The notes: generated by a model from the sequence alone, not told the origin. A stretch of 64,000 bases of DNA from Hymenopellis radicata (GCA_015501595.1 JADNRX010000264.1:1-64000), one strand, 5' to 3'. Positions 45,307 to 56,776 are shown, numbered from the stretch's first letter. Translations and numbers: made by a program.

Positions 45307-46049
45307 CCTCGAGGCTTGAGCCCACCTTAGGGAACGCAAGACATCTGTGGGCGAGACAGCTATCACTTGTTTCGGAACGAGGACGGGGGTGGTTTGCGCG
45401 GTGTGCGGGGTTTGAGAGTCTCAAGCGGTCGATACAACAGAAACTAAGGCATATTCTACGTTCGGGATGGATGGAGAGACTAAGAGACCAAAATGTGAGT
45501 GAGCCGAGAACCAAAGATATATTCTGCTTATACGTACGACGAGGTGAAGACTCAAGAGTGCCGATGCCGGCCTGCCGGGCAGAAGTTGATACTCCGCTTA
45601 AAAATACGAACCCTCAGCGTTTCCGGGATTCCCGACTTGTTCCTACTAATCAAATGCTCACGCTGCGTATAGCTTCAAGAACATCCTGTGCTCGTCAATC
45701 CTAGAAGGAGGACAGCTTCGACATGCTTTCTGGCGCGTTCTAGAGCACGGCATGCTCAGACCGCTACCCGCCTACTTTGGACATAGAATCACCGCGCTCG
45801 GGTTCAGTTCAGCGCTTTTGTGATTTCTGCAAAGCTTCGGGTCTCGTCTCATCCGCCATCAGTCACCTGATGGATGGGCTCTCTTCTCCCGAAGTCATTT
45901 TCTGACAACTGTGGGACTTCGCCTTCTCAAAGTCGGCGTCGAGCTTGGCCTGGTGATGATTTGAATGTGTTCATTGTTCTGGCCATGTCATTGAATACGA
46001 CACTGATAAGCTCGATGTCTATTCGCGTCCCATATTGCCTTCGTCCCCC
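45307..46049. other. Intergenic
   Basis: A 144-codon plus-strand frame (45270-45704) has no recognisable features and overlaps the promoter of the neighbouring secreted gene; not called. The rest is the 5' flank of the permease relic. Confidence 0.4.
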
Positions 46050-48253
46050 ATGTCCCCGTCAAAAGACGAAGACGTCCTAGCTGCGCTCGGCTACAAGCAA
46101 GAGCTGAAGCGTCATTTCAGTTGGTTTGAGCTGGTGGGGTTGTCTTTCACTATCATTGGTGTAGTCCCATCCATTGCGTATGTGCTCTACACGAGTTGAT
46201 ATCAAGACTTACAAGATATTCTAGTGCTGTCCTCGTCTTCTCCATTCCGTATGGTGGTCCCGTCTCTATGATATGGGGGGTCCGTGTTTTCTCCTTCGAA
46301 TTCAACTGATAACCAGAACTGATACCAGGACAGTGGCTTGTCGCATCTGTTTTTCTAGTTTGCATAGCCCTTGCTTTGGCTGAGCTGGGATCCGCTCAGC
46401 CGACATGTGGGGGCTATACTATTGGACGCATTTTTACTGTTCTGCTAAATACCGGAACGTGCTTTCATGGCTCGTCGGATGTATGTTCTACTGCCTTGCC
46501 TTAGATGATTACCCCTCATGGCAGACTTGTTGTAGATATCAACACCATCACCTATGTCTCGGCTGTAGCAAGTGGTGGATATGCGCTGTCCGTTTTAATC
46601 ATGTCTGCTGCTTCCATTGGACGTGATACCTTTGCACCAACAACTGGTCAAACTTAGTATATTGCCATCACTTTCCTGACGTCGCCATCCTGAACGTCTT
46701 CCAGCGCGCTGATGGTGGCTGTACTCGTAAGCGAAGCCGTCGTGTCGAGTATGGCAACCCGAGTTGTCGCACGCCTACAATCACTATTTGTCGTTCTCAA
46801 TGTGGGGTCAGTGCATATCTCAACTCCACCATTTTAGCGTAGAACGGTACATGTTCGAACTGCAACCAATCGGAACCATTTCTAGGCTCTTTCTAGGCAT
46901 TATAATCGCTCTCCCTGCAGCCACGCCTTCCGAATTCAAGAATTCTCCAAGCTTTGTGTTCGGGTCCTTCCAGAATCGTACGCCACGTTTTCACGCCTCT
47001 ATCCGTTACGCTGATCATCTGACAGTTTCCCTTTGGCCCGATGGTTTTGCGTTTATCCTCTCATTCATTGCTCCGGCGTGGGTTATAGGTGAGCATCATC
47101 GTTTCCCTCTCTAAGAAAACTTTAGGATAACGTGCCGTAGCTGGGTTAGACGCCAGTGTACACATCAGCGAAGAGGCGAAGAATGCTGGTACGGCCGTCC
47201 CGAAAGCCATCATTCTTTCGGCCGTCATCAGCGCCCTCTTAGGCTGGGGCGCGTATTCTTCGAACATATCCACATCCCGCTTACCCGACTTGTAATACAG
47301 CGGTGAATATTGCTTTGGGGTTCAATATGGGTCCGGATCTGGAGCTTCTTTTGTCTGACCCGATTGAACAACCCATGTCCTCGGTATGCATGCCAGAGCT
47401 CAGCTCAGAATTTCATTTTACGTGTAACTTGACACAGATCCTCTTTCATGCATTCGGTCAGAAAGGCATGCTGATATTTTGGACTTTCATTATCATAACG
47501 TTGTAAGTAGTCCGAACGGAATCTTTTCGCCACCTGACAGTCCGCCTACAGCTACGCCGGTTTAGCTGATCTAGTAAGCTCGGACTCGTTCCTCCTTGGA
47601 TTCTACCCGATGACAGTGTTTATCTCCCAGATGATGGCGGCGTCACGCCAGACTTTCGCATGGTGCTCTGCCAATGTCGAGAGTCTTCTATCGACTCAAC
47701 AAACATACCGGCACCCCAGTCAATTGTACCGTGGCTTGCGCATCCGGGGCGTCTCTTCTTGGACTCCTCATGTTTGCGAGTCCCGCCGCCATCAACGCCG
47801 TGTTCACGATTCCCGTCATCTGCCAGTATGTGACGTTCACCATTCCCATCATGGCGCGCTTTCTCGCAGGGAAGGAGTTCGTCCCGGGACCCTTCAGCCT
47901 CGGAACATGGGTGAGTGTTTCGGCATACATCTCTTTGAGTCGAGTGTTTATGCCCGTAGGGTCGTCCAGTCGCTTTCGTTGCGTCATCGTTCATGACATT
48001 CATGGCTGTAGTGTTGTTCTTTCCCTTGGAGCCGCATCCTTTGGTCGACGAAATGAACTATGGTGTAGTCGTGTTCATGGGCGTTGTGACGCTCTCGATG
48101 GCCTACTACTTTTTTCCTGTCTATGGTGGAAGATATTGGTTCACTGGACCGGTGTCGACAATCAATGTTACCTTTCGGGAGGGTACAGCAAGTGGTGACT
48201 CGAATGAAAAGGTCATGGTAGTTGAAGAGCTAGCGACCGGTGTTCCCATATAA
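46050..48253 (+). pseudogene. Amino-acid/GABA permease (APC superfamily), decayed
   Basis: The gene order of a fungal APC permease can be followed: ALGYKQELKRHFSWFELVGL, SFTIIGVVPSIA, MIWGWLVASVFLVCIALALA then ELGSAQPT, LYYWTHFYCSAKYRNVLSWL, YINTITYVSAVASGGYALSV, PAATPSEFKNSPSFVFGSF, DASVHISEEAKNAGTAVPKA, VNIALGFNMGPDLELLLSDP, FGQKGMLIFWTFIIIT, AASRQTFAW, SRVFYRLNKHTGTPVNCTVA, and MNYGVVVFMGVVTLSMAYYF with the VYGGRYWFTGPVSTI end. Breaks seen: one base missing in the G-run near 46408-46412 after SAQPT; an in-frame stop (TAG, about 46657) after APTTGQT; and roughly ten bases missing between FAW and SRVF near 47660-47670. Such proteins import amino acids, choline or GABA at the plasma membrane; this one cannot make a full product. 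Confidence 0.8.
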
Positions 48254-48852
48254 GTAAAAGAGCAATAGACACTTGGATACATGATCTGAATGTTGAGTGC
48301 CTTGGCAGCTGTTGGTGTAAAAGTTGGTCCCCTGGTTATGAATCCAAATCAACTTCCAGTGTTCTACATACAGGTTACAGATGAAGGGGAAGGTGTATGT
48401 CAGTGATTCAATATCGGTTAGACATGGTGCTGGCATGTTCAAGATCGTCCTTCTTTCGGTGTTGGTTGATGCTTGCAGCCTTCGGTGTAGATCAGGCGCG
48501 ATATCAATGTCGGCAAGAAAGAGTTGTTCCTCAAATAAGTAATGTACCACATTGACTTGCAGTTCGAGCATGGAAGTTGGCCGATCCTGCCATTGGGTAG
48601 CGCGCGGGAAGGCCTTCTGTGTTTGACAGTGCTCACGAAACACACCATCTGAGTCTCCTTCCCGGCCCCGTCCTCAAGGGCTCTGGACAAATCCCTGTTA
48701 CACAACTGTACACGGATGATGAATTCTTATACCTGTTAACATGTTGCCCGCATAAAACAATGTCTTCCATGCTCCATGTCAGTATTGTATCATCTTCGTT
48801 TCGTCAAATTTCCATTTAGCTCATTGTCTGCATATCAAAGGTTTTCATTTCC
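48254..48852. other. Intergenic, partly duplicated
   Basis: 48370-48560 is the partner of the dispersed repeat at 44140-44320. 48640-48852 matches 380-578, the flank of F-box copy 1 (ggacaaatccctgttacaca, acacggatgatg). The right-hand duplicated block starts here. Confidence 0.5.
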
Positions 48853-50131
48853 TCAATCCGGACTAGGACGTCGCACTAAGACAACTCGATAAAGGCATAG
48901 CACTGGCGCATAGTGCCAAACGTTAATCCTCCCCTCAGCAATATTCTTGTGTACCTTGAGATGATCCGACAGAACGTCCTTTGCAATATCCACGACCGCG
49001 TCCACGCTGATCAAATCCGTTCCTTCATTAAGCTCCAGCAGCTGAAAAGTATGAAGCTCGGGATACTTGTGCGTCCAGCTGAGCAGCGACGCGCGGAGAA
49101 GCTTGATATAAGCGCCGATGTCCGTCGAATGAGGCTCATAACGAAAATATTGAAAACAGACTTTTGGCATAATACGCAAGTGAGGGAATTGATCAATGAA
49201 GACTACATGGCCATCAGTATCTTAACCCCAATGGCAAAGAAAGAGCAAGGCGGACTCACACTCGTTAACAGATTTCCGTTGGTCCAACAAGTCAAGCATT
49301 ACGGGATCCCCACGTAGGGAGTAGATCGACCGAGGAATCAGTTGGAGTATGTCTGTATTAGTATATCTTGTGTTATACTCGTGCCAATCCAGTACAGCAA
49401 TGTGGCGCAAGTTGGCAAATGTTTTCTCCACTCTCACGGGTAAAAGAAGCTCAACCGGCAATGTTAAAGTCGCTATAGAGGGCAGCCGCGCCTGCGCAAA
49501 AGCACAACGTAGGCTCTTCATGCTTTCATGAAACCCTGTGCCCTCCGAACGATCGGGGAACGAGATAATTTGAAGAGTGTGTAGGTTTCTTAGACATTGA
49601 AGGCAGCGCACAAACTCTTTGTACACGGTCGGAGAGGAAAACGTGGTCAGAGCGACGTTGAATACTCTGCATGGGTAATCAATTTGATAAGTTACGCTGT
49701 GGAGAGAAAATAGAACTCACTGAACGAACTCGGCGAGGTGCGGTGCACGTACAGTTACAACTTCAGCTTGGAAGACGAGCTCGGTTGCCATCTTCTTAGC
49801 CAGTGTCCGCCCTTTAGCCGGCAGGCAGCGGATCGCGCACACCTCCAAGCTCTTCCATAGCAGGGGATGGTAGACGTGGTATAACGCGCTACAGGTCTGA
49901 GACAGCGCAAATATCGCGTCGAATCTGTCGCGGTACTTCGCAGGGAGGATCCCTGAACTAGGACAAGGAATTGGAACTGAGGGGAAATATGAAAGTATCT
50001 CCAAGTGAAGCTCGACTGGAAGTGTAGGTAGACCCTCGGTGTTCCCAGGAGTGATTTTTCTTCGTTTCTTCACGGCCCTCTCAGGTATGTACCTGACTGG
50101 CTTACTAGAGGTAGCGGTGGTGGCAGGCATG
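48853..50131 (-). CDS. F-box protein, intact copy 2
   Basis: Three exons on the minus strand. Exon 1 starts at ATG 50131 (MPATTATSSKPVRYIPERAV), carries a basic KKRRK stretch and the F-box (GLPTLPVELHLEILSYFPSV, then FALSQTCSALYHVYHPLLWK). Introns of 54 and roughly 110 bp follow. Exon 2 holds leucine-rich-like text (FVRCLQCLRNLHTLQIISFP, TFANLRHIAVLDW, LQLIPRSIYSL). Exon 3 starts FFIDQFPHLRIMPKVCFQY and ends VVLVRRPSPD. F-box proteins bind Skp1 and bring substrates to a ubiquitin ligase; expanded families with leucine-rich C-termini are common in Agaricomycetes. Unlike copy 1, exon 1 is in frame through the F-box. Confidence 0.75.
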
Positions 50132-50749
50132 TTTAGAGCGTGGTGAATAGGGAAGACAAAGGCCAAGTCTGAGACTCACTCAAATTTCAGACTAGGCATG
50201 CCGAACCGGCAGGTGCACGTGTTGGCAGGGGGTTGCCTTTTCTGACCTTGCGCTCAACGCCCTCAGAACGCGACTCCCTTGACCGTCGACAGTGCATGTT
50301 TGAGTGCCATAAGGCATGACATTGTCTTCTGCACAACCTCCTCGATTCCTCAGGAGAAAGGTCCCTTCGTATACCATATTCAACCTAAACTTCTTCGTCT
50401 TCAAGAATTTCGCCAGACTTGCTAATCGTGACCAAACGCCCAGCATGCCTGGTCAGGATATTTCGAAGTTACTCCGCTCACTGCCCGATGGGGGCTTCTT
50501 GCCCGAGATTCCTCACTAGCAATGCGACTACCCCATTCACGATTCATTTCACTCTGATGCTATAACTCAGTTAGTAACACCGTGAATCTAACTTGTGCTC
50601 AGAAGAGCGGCTTCATGCGCGCTCACCGGAGAATTGTCAGCAGAGCACGATGCTGATCATTCCAGGCTTTATTGTGCTGTACTGCTATCTTAGTGCTATC
50701 TTGGTTGCGCCATATATGACGTCGACCGGGCTTTCGTTACTTGCACATC
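50132..50749. promoter_or_regulatory. Duplicated intergenic block with TATA box
   Basis: Near-identical to 1875-2527. It contains the shared TATA element (catatatgac, weakened to a non-consensus form here, near 50711) before the truncated DUF3237-like copy D. Confidence 0.6.
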
Positions 50750-50858
50750 ATGCTCTTCTTTCCGGTCCTACTCTTTGCGTCTTTCCTTCATCTTACTGCT
50801 CTTGTCCACGCCGCGACGACGACGCTCACCCACCTGTTCAATGGACCTGTGATATGCC
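50750..50858 (+). pseudogene. DUF3237-like secreted protein, truncated copy D
   Basis: Only the signal peptide and the first mature residues remain: MLFFPVLLFASFLHLTALVH, then a Thr-Leu-Thr-His-Leu-Phe-Asn-Gly stretch. After caatgg at about 50846 the homology to copy A ends, and within a dozen bases the sequence becomes the upstream region of the secreted gene (matching 35548 onward). A stop follows eight codons after the last shared codon. The copy was cut by the event that joined the two duplicated blocks. Confidence 0.8.
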
Positions 50859-51186
50859 CATGACCATAATGAATGGTCCCTAATCCATGAATGGTGAATT
50901 GTGGATTCATCGGAGAAAAGAAGAATGTCATTAGGTGCGACGATGAAGTCTCTTACTTCATTCGATGGTCGCCATATCTGGAGGTCATTTTACCTCGTAC
51001 TAGTCCGCCTCTACTTGACATTCAGCTAGTCCGGGACGATGCTACGTGCCAATTCCCACTCTTGTAAAGATTCTTCAAGTCGTCGGATCATTGTGGATTG
51101 GTAATGGAGCGCACGTTTTTGGGTAGCATTACAAGTATAAAGTCTGCCTCTGGTCTCCAGACTCTACAGCCCACTCATTCATTGAA

Positions 51187-52495
51187 ATGGTCAACTTTGC
51201 CTCTGTCTTCATCGCTGTGTCCCTCGCTGTTCTCGCGGCAGCCCAGTCTCCGAGTCTCCTTCTGACGTCCCACCCGGATGCCGTCATGCTGGGCTCCGAC
51301 CCCGACAGCAATTGGACTGTCGCGTATGACCGCGACTTCAAGGAGGTCGCTCGCATGTATACGCCTTTCGAGAACCGTACCACGGCTGCTCACGCCCCTG
51401 CTGCCCCAGGCAGAAAGTGCAGGGGGCTGAGCGTGGACGAGCTCAAACGCCGTTTGTATTTCTATTACTTGGATCTTCCAGCTTCTAAACCAGTTTCTTT
51501 TCAGTCCCTGCTTGGACTGCTATGGAGCAACACATCAGAAATACGTTGGGCGTAGGCAGCTATAACTTGAACCTGTGGACCGCTTGGGTAAGTCGAATTC
51601 TGGACGTGGTCCTACACGTAGCATTTACTGAGTTGCACTGACAGGATGGCGCGCCGCATGCGTGGATGTGCGTCGGGGACGACGTCGTTGATTTGCAGGC
51701 CACCGGTAAGCTTCGTCGACACTCCGCCCACCGAAAACTGATTCCCCCACAGGAAGCCCTGGTTGTACCATCAACACGTTCTCTAACGTCGGAGGTACAC
51801 TTGTTGGTAGCAGCGGTTCCGTGACTATTGGTATAACCACGGGTTTCATCTCTTCATCTGACTACACCGTCACGAGTACGTCGACGTTGTTTTTTGCGAC
51901 TGTATGCCATCTCATCTCGGTCGCAGAAAGCGCGACCATCGGAATCAGCGACACGGCTACTCTTACGGTCGGTGTTCCCGACTTGATCAGCGGCAATGGC
52001 TCGTGGCCGGCCTCGGCACAGTTCACGAATCAAGACCAGTACAGGTGAGAGTTGTCGACTGTGCCAGCGTATGGTATAGACTCGACGCCGCTTTTACTAG
52101 CTTCAAAACCGAACTCAACAACCAAACACTGCAGTCCGTCACCTTGAATGCCCCGAGTGGAAGCACGTGCTCGCTCAACGTGAGTCCCCATTGTACTGTG
52201 TTTTCATTTCCTCACAGGCTGTCCAGTATGAGACTAAGACGTGCCACGAAACTGTGAAAGGCAGAGTTCCGTACACCGGATCTGGCTACGTCCATGTCGC
52301 GTTCGACGAACCCACGCAAGGTCATCACGACTGTGAGTATACACTTTTTTTCATGACATTGATTGCCCACTCACTCACATTGCAGGGTATGTTCCGATTA
52401 CCAACGAGCCATTCAACACCAGGACCTCATACAGTGAGTTCACGGGGTCCGTCTGGGTCCACAGCAGATCTCGTTACAGTGGTCATTGCACCTGA
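51187..52495 (+). CDS. Secreted protein of unknown function, intact copy 3
   Basis: Multi-exon gene with a clear leader (MVNFASVFIAVSLAVLAAAQ). Parts in order: PSLLLTSHPDAVMLGSDPDS, NWTVAYDRDFKEVARMYTPF, CRGLSVDELKRLPAWTAME (joined by an intron at 51452), LNLWTAWDGA, WMCVGDDVVDLQATGSPGCT, a long Ser/Thr/Gly-rich beta-type middle (VGSSGSVTIGITTGFISSSD, SATIGISDTATLTVGVPDLI), SVTLNAPSGSTCSLNAVQYE, TGSGYVHVAFDEPTQGHH and the Cys-containing end EFTGSVWVHSRSRYSGHC. Introns near 51840, 52045, 52180 and 52332 restore the frame. It reads like an extracellular beta-rich fungal protein. I know similar Agaricomycete secreted proteins but no proven role. Confidence 0.7.
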
Positions 52496-53334
52496 ATCTA
52501 CTTAGCTTGAAAGGACCATCTTTCTTTTTACTTGCTTTTGATCATTCTATTTTTCGACTTGACTGTCGTCCAGATATGTTCTGTAGTCTTCAATACATCT
52601 GCTGTTTTGCCTTTAGAATCGATCTCATAAGTACCTTTCATGGGACAGAGTCAACTCTGTCATAGTAACTCAGAAGGTAAAGTAATTTTAACAGCTACAG
52701 CCTACTACGTGATGTTACGACTTGACTCTTGTCCAGACATGTTCTGTCCAATAAATCTTCTTAATCTCACAAGTACCTTGCCAATGACAGTCAACTCTGT
52801 CGTAAGTAACTCAGAAGGTACAGTAAATTTAACAGTCTACATCTACTAGTACTCTCTCGCAAAAACATACATTGTATTCGTGACTACGTGCCCTCATCCT
52901 TTCCTTGAACAATGCCATTCGTAACAGGATGATTTGGAACATTCCAAAAAGCATTTGTTCTTTCTGTTCTAATCTTCCGATTGTCTGACGCGCCCCAGAC
53001 ACGAACATCATGACCAGCTCACGTTCCACAATTTTTCAAACGCGTCCGGCTTGACCGTGACACTGAGCATGATTATGATGCACGACCTGTCAGTGATTCA
53101 CCTTTTTCATTAAGATCGTATATCAGTAACCTTGCTACACTTGATTGACCTCCCGATAGCGTACCCACGTCGTCCGCCTGAAGCAACTCGACAAGGAGTG
53201 ATTGGCTTATCGGATGTCCAGCGCCGCACGCCACTCAAGATCGAACAACCTTGGGAGAACAAGTTAACATTAGCTGATCCTACGACGCGGCGCCTGCGTA
53301 TAGAGGAAAATCAGAATGATGCATCGTGAACCCG
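52496..53334. other. 3' flank and intergenic
   Basis: A short imperfect repeat of about 60 bp occurs twice (52651-52700 and 52791-52840: gtcaactctgtcgtaagtaactcagaaggta). The right part is the 3' flank of the convergent two-part gene. No gene. Confidence 0.5.
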
Positions 53335-54658
53335 CTAAGCATGCGTCCTCCCATCCAACCATCCTTGCGCTTTGATCTGGTCCCTGAATCTCTCCGCCAT
53401 TCCCCAAATTCGTTGCCGATTCCTCATGCCTGGACTCTTTCCGCACTCCCTCGCGTACGGCGCCCACGGAACCTCCCCACCCAGTCCTTCCCACATCTGC
53501 TCCCAATTGAGCTCTTCCTCATCCCCTCGAAGACATGGCGCGACGATGGGTAACCAATATGGATGACGCCGCGCAATAGCCTTCTGGGCGAAAGTGTTGA
53601 TGAAGGGAAGGAGGGCGGCGCGTAAGGACCGGTTGAGACAAAGGAGAGAGGAGGCCTCCCTGATGCTAAGGTAGGTGTCGCAGAGATAGTCGAGGACGTC
53701 GAACGGCAGCTTGGAGAACGAGGTGTCGGACTGGCCAGCAGCCGGGAATGACGCGAATGGCTCTGGTTTTGGAAAACTACCAGTCCACCGATCAGTCAAG
53801 CCATTGGGTAAAAGAAGGCCCTGAGCTTACTCGTCCGCGCGTGCAAAGTGATATAGCCTTCCTTTTCCGAACCACGCGTCGCGTATGATCTCATCCTCAC
53901 TCTTGCCTTCCGCGCTTAGCAACTTGAGCCAGAAGAACTGCCACTTTCCAATATTGTCGTCATATCCAGCGTCCCGCGGCTCTTCCATCTGGTCCTTGAC
54001 GACGTCCGCAACTTGGTAGAACCAGGCGTACTGGTCCGCGATGTGACTATACTCGTCATCCTTGTGCCAGTGGCACTCGGAGCTTGCGAGCGTTGCGTAT
54101 ATCATGTGAGGTTCGAGCTCCGGAAAGCGCCCGATGAGGATGCGGTAAGCGTACAAGAAGATGTAGAACTTGTTATATCCGCCATACATCGAGACGTCCA
54201 AGTCCTCGGCGTCTGGATCGTCGGGGAAGACAATTTTGAACCCGCTGAGGTCGGGATCGTCAGCTATAGTGAAGTTGACAACTGCTTCCACTGTGGAGTC
54301 GGAAAACATTGTGGGCGCTGTCGATAAAAGTTAGTTGGATGACGTGGCAAGAAGAATAAATCATGTACTTGGCCCTTCGTAATCCTCAATGTCCAGTTCG
54401 CCATCCTCGTTTTTAGGAACGAGCAAGACGAGATCTTGGGAGCCTTGAACATCGCGGGGAGAATATTCCAGCCTCTCAAGGATACTGTCGGACACTCTGA
54501 GTGGATCATTCTCCGGTACGGAGTTACGAGCATCGCTGATCCAGCATGAGACGATGTTGCCATTGGTGTAATAACAGCCACCAGTAAGCTGTTGAGGCTT
54601 TAGTCCAAGGAAAGAGGAGAAGAAAATTACGTACTGAACAGAAAGTATCAGAGCCCAT
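53335..54658 (-). CDS. Two-part F-box-like protein, intact copy 3
   Basis: Four exons (54658-54635, 54588-54369, 54317-53831, 53776-53335) give 390 residues. Exon 1 is eight codons (Met-Gly-Ser-Asp-Thr-Phe-Cys-Ser). Exon 2: LTGGCYYTNGNIVSCWISDA, then RLEYSPRDVQGSQDLVLLVP and an acidic patch. Exon 3: VFPDDPDAEDLDVSMYGGYN, KFYIFLYAYRILIGRFPELE, QYAWFYQVADVVKDQMEE, SEDEIIRDAWFGKGRLYHF. Exon 4: an F-box-like start at about residue 265 (FSKLPFDVLDYLCDTYLSIR, EASSLLCLNRSLRAALLPFI), AIARRHPYWLPIVAPCLRGD and a Trp-rich end. An F-box near the middle after an unknown acidic domain is unusual. The last intron has to be read as 54 bp ending ggactggtag; the tempting later acceptors break the frame. The gene is convergent with secreted copy 3. 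Confidence 0.72.
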
Positions 54659-55123
54659 GGTGGTGTCTGTCAGAAAGCGCTGGTGACAAGCATCAGGATG
54701 CTATAACCCCCGCCAGGGTCTAGGTCGTTGATATTTGGTGAAGTTGCCAGTTGAACGGCTAACATCCGTACGCGACACTGCACGGCAGGAACCGCGTTCA
54801 CTGTTACAAGGAGAAGAAAGACAGCTACTATCCTATAGTCATGGAAACGATAGTATAGAGGAATGGAACAGCCTGTAACAATTTCATCGATTCACCACTT
54901 GGGCTTGGGCTTGAACGGCGGCGTGGCGAACAGCCCAACCATTTCGAAGATGGCGCGTCGAGGCAGGCGACGTGCATTAGTACGCACCCTGTGGGTGCGG
55001 TAGATGTTATTATTAGTATCCTCGCCACAGCTTGAAGAATGATGGGAGTCTGCTGCTGTGTGGGCGAAAAATTTGACATCATGGAATCGCATGATGCGAA
55101 TCGCTAGCCACAGTGGAAAGCTA
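54659..55123. other. Duplicated 5' flank and intergenic
   Basis: 54659-54845 matches 6256-6449, the 5' flank of copy 1. Beyond it no gene is seen up to the TIR element. Confidence 0.5.
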
Positions 55124-56149
55124 CAGAGGTTCCGGAAATTCTTGCTCGCGCAGCCAAACACGCCAAACAAATCAAACAAATCGGAAAATTCAACAAAATA
55201 GAAGGAATCCCTTCTACCGCTCAGACCGGCTTCAGACGTGCTGCCATACGCGCTATACGACCTCGGCGTTGAGCACGAATGCATTTTTCACTTGAATTTG
55301 ACTCCCAGCAGCTGATTTGACCTCCAACGTTTGGACTCGCTTTTGGGCATCAAGGATTGATATACGGGCGCCCAATGACGGGCAGGCGGAATTAGATGCA
55401 CTAGAAGCATTCATGAAATCTCCTGGAGGTCGCTGGATAGGAGGGCAGTGGTTTTGGAACGTTTTAGGTGCGTAGCAAGTATCCCCGTCTCATCATGATC
55501 TTCCAGGACGTCGCCCGGCATTGGTCTGACCCCCTCAAAATGCTACTTATAATCAACTAGTTTGTGTCGACTGCCTTCCTCAGTCCTTCCCTAAGGATCT
55601 GTGAAACCATGCACCAGAGGCCTCCGCTCCATCCCAGCTCCATCCCCACCTCCCCCGCGACTTCAACCATGATTCTCGCTCTGCCGCCATCGATCAACCA
55701 TTGACATATCTACACAATAAAATGGACACAGTGTGTCCGGGGCCCCGCAACTGTGTCCCCTTGGCCGCGCGATGCCTGCCCGTGCACGACGGTTAACCAT
55801 GAGTGGGATCATTGCTCATACGCGACGCGTACTTAATCGCAGGCTCTCCCATGACATATCCTAGTGACCTTGAGGCATCGGAAGGCCGATGTACAAGCGT
55901 GTAATCAGTCCAGACTGATTTTGCTTGTCCTTGCCGCCGACTCTTTTCACCGGCCTTGCGCCTTGTTCTGCCCTCCACACTGCTTCCTACTGGTCCATAT
56001 ACATGTATGGCACCTTGGTATACATCCTTACTGGTTTCAGAGTAGTGGATTTGTCCCCCTACGAATTTGTTCTATTTTATTGAATTTTCCGATTTGTTTG
56101 ATTTGTTTGGCGTGTTTGGCTGCGCGAGCAAGAATTTCCGGAACGTCTG
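55124..56149. mobile_element. Non-autonomous DNA transposon, 80-bp TIRs, TA target site
   Basis: The first 80 bp (55124-55203, starting cagaggttccggaaattctt) recur as an inverted copy at the end (56070-56149) with only two mismatches seen (gagg/gacg near the tip, caac/caat near the inner end). TA dinucleotides stand directly outside both ends (55122-55123 and 56150-56151), the target duplication of the Tc1/mariner/pogo group. The 866-bp interior has no transposase frame, so the element depends on a partner elsewhere. The near-identity of the ends implies recent movement. Confidence 0.85.
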
Positions 56150-56151
56150 TA

Positions 56152-56776
56152 AACAAGCAGCGCATTTATGCCTGATGGTTGTAATTAATAATAATGTTGA
56201 AGCATGGCAATATACCATCATACCTGAAGTAAACAGTGCAAGGCGGGGATTCAGTGCGGTTGCCCTTGTACGCGTTCAGCGAAAGTACAGCTGGGTCGTC
56301 GCGTCAAAAGCACTGTTGAAAAGTCCCTTGCTTTGAATCATGTGTACTGGCGCGGGACGGCGATTCTGAGATTCCGTGAGTATTTCTCAGGTATCCCTTT
56401 ACTTGGACTAGGAAGGCGATCCATTCATCATTCCTTTCGACAAGAGTAAAGAACAGCCTTCATTCCAACCTGTACGCCATGTTACTACTTCGAGGCAGAA
56501 AAGTGCATCGTGGAGGTTCTGGTGCACGCGCCAGCACAGCCTCGGCAAGGTAAAGGAATTCGGGGAAATTGCCGTTGTCGTACGCCCTTCCATAATCGCC
56601 TTCTTCAGCGCTGTGGACCGCGATGAGCACCGCCCTTTCGAGGCACGTCGTCATCGATGGTGACGGCGGGAGCTTTGACTACCCTAACAGGGACAAACAG
56701 CTAGTGCACATGCTTTATAGCAACTCCTGTTAAACCGTGTATTATATTTTTCCTGCGCGCGCTGTACATATCGATA
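56152..56776. other. Intergenic upstream of calcineurin A
   Basis: A minus-strand frame 56460-56654 with a true ATG (MTTCLERAVLIAVHSAEEGD, then YLAEAVLARAPEPPRCTF) looks protein-like and may be a relic or a small exon; no second exon found. The rest is the calcineurin promoter. Confidence 0.35.
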
